64,000 nucleotides of DNA, taken from assembly GCA_002104985.1 (NCBI GenBank), contig MCGO01000017.1, positions 186,001 through 250,000 on the forward strand, written 5' to 3'. Shown piece after piece: positions 61,856 through 64,000 of the stretch. The translations under genes and the position numbers were made by a program. Position 1 is the first letter of the stretch, and every line of letters begins with the position of its first letter. Source of the stretch: Rhizoclosmatium globosum (taxonomy: Eukaryota; Chytridiomycota; Chytridiomycetes; Chytridiales; Chytriomycetaceae). The notes under the pieces were generated by a model. That model searched no databases and was not told the DNA's origin. It worked only from the letters and a program-made list of their open reading frames with translations.

Positions 61856-64000
61856 ATGATCCCTTTCGGAACGAGACGCGTGCTTACCTCCCTCCTCCTA
61901 CTTCTGGAGGTTACTGTGAGCTTGGTATGTTCTCAGCAACACCTGCCACCAACTGGACCCAGTATCATTATCAACCAAATCCACGTGTCAACGGCCCTCC
62001 TTCCCTTGAAAAACAACTCGTACGGATGGAAGGACCTCAAGAATCCCGATGGTAGTCTGTACACGGACTCAAAGAGACAAATTGTTGTGACTGCCCAGGG
62101 ATGGGACTCATATTATATCAACGCGTATGTCGCGCAGTATCTGTTGGAAATCATGGGTTATGAGTTGAGTGTACAATACTTCTAGTTTATGTCAATCCCA
62201 TCGCTCAACGTCTCTAACAACCACTCTTCTACTGCAGAGTCTTTGTTGCGGCAACGGTAATCTCAATTTGAAAAAAAGTGTTCCGATTACTCATCAACTA
62301 CAATGCAATAGGGAACAGGATATGCAATTGGATCGGACTTCTACGCCAATGTTGTTGACCTTTTCCTTGAAGCTTGTAATTCCAAATTTATTTTGACTGT
62401 TTCTATCACTCATTTATTTTATTCAACAATAGGGCCACAAGATCTACCCAACTATGCCCAAATGACACAGATTGACCGAGTTGCTGTCGATATGGGAGCA
62501 ACAGGTTACTCAGGCGTGATTGGACTCTACGTTCCCAACTCTCTGATTGACAAGTACCCGAATTACGGATTCGACTTTTGGAGATTCCTTTTAAACCCAG
62601 ACGCTCGCGCGTTGCTCCCAGAAAGCGGAAGCACACCAGCCTTCTTGGTGAATGGAAAACCGCAGTGCGACGGCCAGCCAGCGCAGTGTACGAATGGAGT
62701 TACGTCTTTTTTCAGTGAAGGAGTAAACTAACACGCAACTCTCCAGTATTACATTCCGTCTCAATGCAAAGTCCCAGGCGCTAAATGTGTTGAGCTGTGG
62801 GCTTATGATCCCGGCTATTCTCCAGGAAACTTTCAACGCCTCATTGATAGTTTGAATCTAATGGTCACCATCAAGTTTTGGGATGGAACGCGGACATTGC
62901 AATGCAAAAGGCTCTTGATGCGAACTTGAATGTTTTGTTTACAATTGGGCCCCGAGTACTTTTGTTGCTTCAAATAATATCACGAAAGTTTTGTTCCGGC
63001 CACCGACCCACAGCAGTACGTCAACTTGGAGCATCGTATTTTTCTGTGATCTTTAAAATGAGTCTCTCTGACGTGTTTTTGATGCTAGACAGAGATACGG
63101 CGTTCGTCACAACCGATGTTCCAACAATCATTATTCACAAGTAAGATAACGTACTATATTAATTCATGATTTTATGAGTAAATTCGTTGCTTTCCAGCTC
63201 GCATCCCAGAAGTTTCTTGCAGACTTCCCAGAACTCCAATCCTTTGTCAACCAGTACCAGATTCTTGATGCATACATGAACCAAATGCTTCGAAGCACGG
63301 CTTCCTTAAAATTGAATTACTCACAAGCAGCTTGCAAATGGGTTCAAGAGAATGAAAACATCTGGGGGCCTTGGATTCCAGCTCCTCCAAAGTCCGTCGG
63401 TATGTATCACATTAAAAAAAAACAAACACGATTTTCTCTGAATAATAATTTAATGCAGTTTCGTGTGGTATCGGATACGGTAGATACATGGTCAACGTTG
63501 CATACTCGTGCATTATCTGTCCCCAGGAACTTTCAATTGGGATACCCACAACACAGGCGTCTGTGAGGTATTAAAAACCATTCCCTTCATTTGATTTCGC
63601 TAACACATTGATAGCCATGTCCTGAATCCCTACACTGTCCTGGTGGAGCCGAAGTTGAAGTCACGAACGGATACTGGATGCCTCATAGCATCAACCACAC
63701 GACACCCGATTGGTACAAGTGTCCTATATCATCGACATGTTGTGACAACGGCACATGTCCAGCCGAAACCTGTGCTCCCACGTTTTCCGGAATACTATGC
63801 ACAGAGTGTAAAGAGCCCAACTCGTACATGTGGAATGCAAAGTGCAGTAAATGTTCTACGGCGGGTGGAGCTAGTTTCTATTTGATTCTGTTTGGCGCGT
63901 TCTTTGGTGCTGTTGTTCTCCTCTTCCTTCCATTCGAAGAAGCCCCGACGGTTGAGGTTCTGTTCTTTTACTTTCAAGTCACGTATTATATCTTTATCGA
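61856..64000 (+). CDS. Receptor-like protein: OpuAC-type substrate-binding ectodomain, Cys-rich stalk, membrane part (3' end outside window)
   Basis: MIPFGTRRVLTSLLLLLEVT gives a signal peptide ending near LVCSQQ. The ectodomain begins QIVVTAQGWDSYYINAYVAQ, YLLEIMGYEL, like the first strand-helix of ABC-type glycine betaine-binding proteins (OpuAC). Later exons have VELWAYDPGYSPGNFQRLID, KFWGWNADIAMQKALDANLN, DYPELQ-like ADFPELQSFVNQYQI, LDAYMNQMLRSTASL and YSQAACKWVQENENIWGPWI, matching the OpuAC C-terminal 'yPel...l..f.l....mn.m......D...aa..wl..N......Wi'. A Cys-rich stalk follows (CPGGAEVEVTNGYWMPHS, WYKCPISSTCCDNG, CAPTFSGILCTECKEP, WNAKCSKCS), then a TM start at YLILFGAFFGAVVLLFL. The rest lies right of the window. 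Introns and one-base breaks are frequent between 62170 and 63180. Confidence 0.68.

Overview
This window is nuclear DNA from a compact, intron-rich fungal genome, most likely a chytrid (Chytridiomycota). Short introns (mostly about 45-70 bases, GT...AG, some with a TACTAAC-like branch site) interrupt nearly every gene, often just after the start codon. Genes are packed at roughly one per 2 kb on both strands. The fungal markers are a Pmt2-type O-mannosyltransferase, a Bfa1/Byr4-like mitotic-exit protein, a UPF0658 Golgi protein and a CBM19-type chitin-binding protein. The chytrid flavour comes from an F-box/LRR protein with plant-style repeats, a divergent ankyrin protein, and a receptor-like protein with an ABC-type glycine-betaine-binding ectodomain. 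The lineage is an inference; no rRNA or other marker is present.

Layout. 1-6.3 kb: most of UTP20 (ribosome biogenesis), running off the left edge. 6.5-10.9 kb: AlkB-like dioxygenase, UPF0126/TRIC-like membrane protein, then TAF11 and RRP15 diverging from one 87-bp spacer. 11-21.5 kb: the accessory part, with an uncharacterised ATP-grasp-like protein, a secreted chitin-binding protein, a bestrophin-like channel, the F-box/LRR and ankyrin proteins, a HerA-like P-loop protein and a small unknown. 21.6-38.8 kb: core housekeeping genes, many in divergent pairs: BFA1-like/VMA1, EAF6/RPT1, PRE6/PMT2, then SFT2, METTL16, and SF3A3/eIF4A3. 39-45.5 kb: a second accessory part with a secreted phospholipase A2-like protein, a 56-base poly(C) tract, a DHA2 drug/proton antiporter and two tandem PH-domain paralogues. 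45.8-61.7 kb: Kv-beta-type aldo-keto reductase, UPF0658 protein, two unrecognised genes, XRN1 and ATE1. 61.9 kb to the right edge: the receptor-like gene.

Data quality matters. Essential genes such as RPT1, VMA1 and SF3A3 carry several one-base frame breaks, nearly all explained by one missing base in a short homopolymer. This looks like residual long-read error, not decay, so coordinates of multi-exon genes are outer bounds and I did not call pseudogenes from single frameshifts. No transposon, tRNA, rRNA or CRISPR was found.
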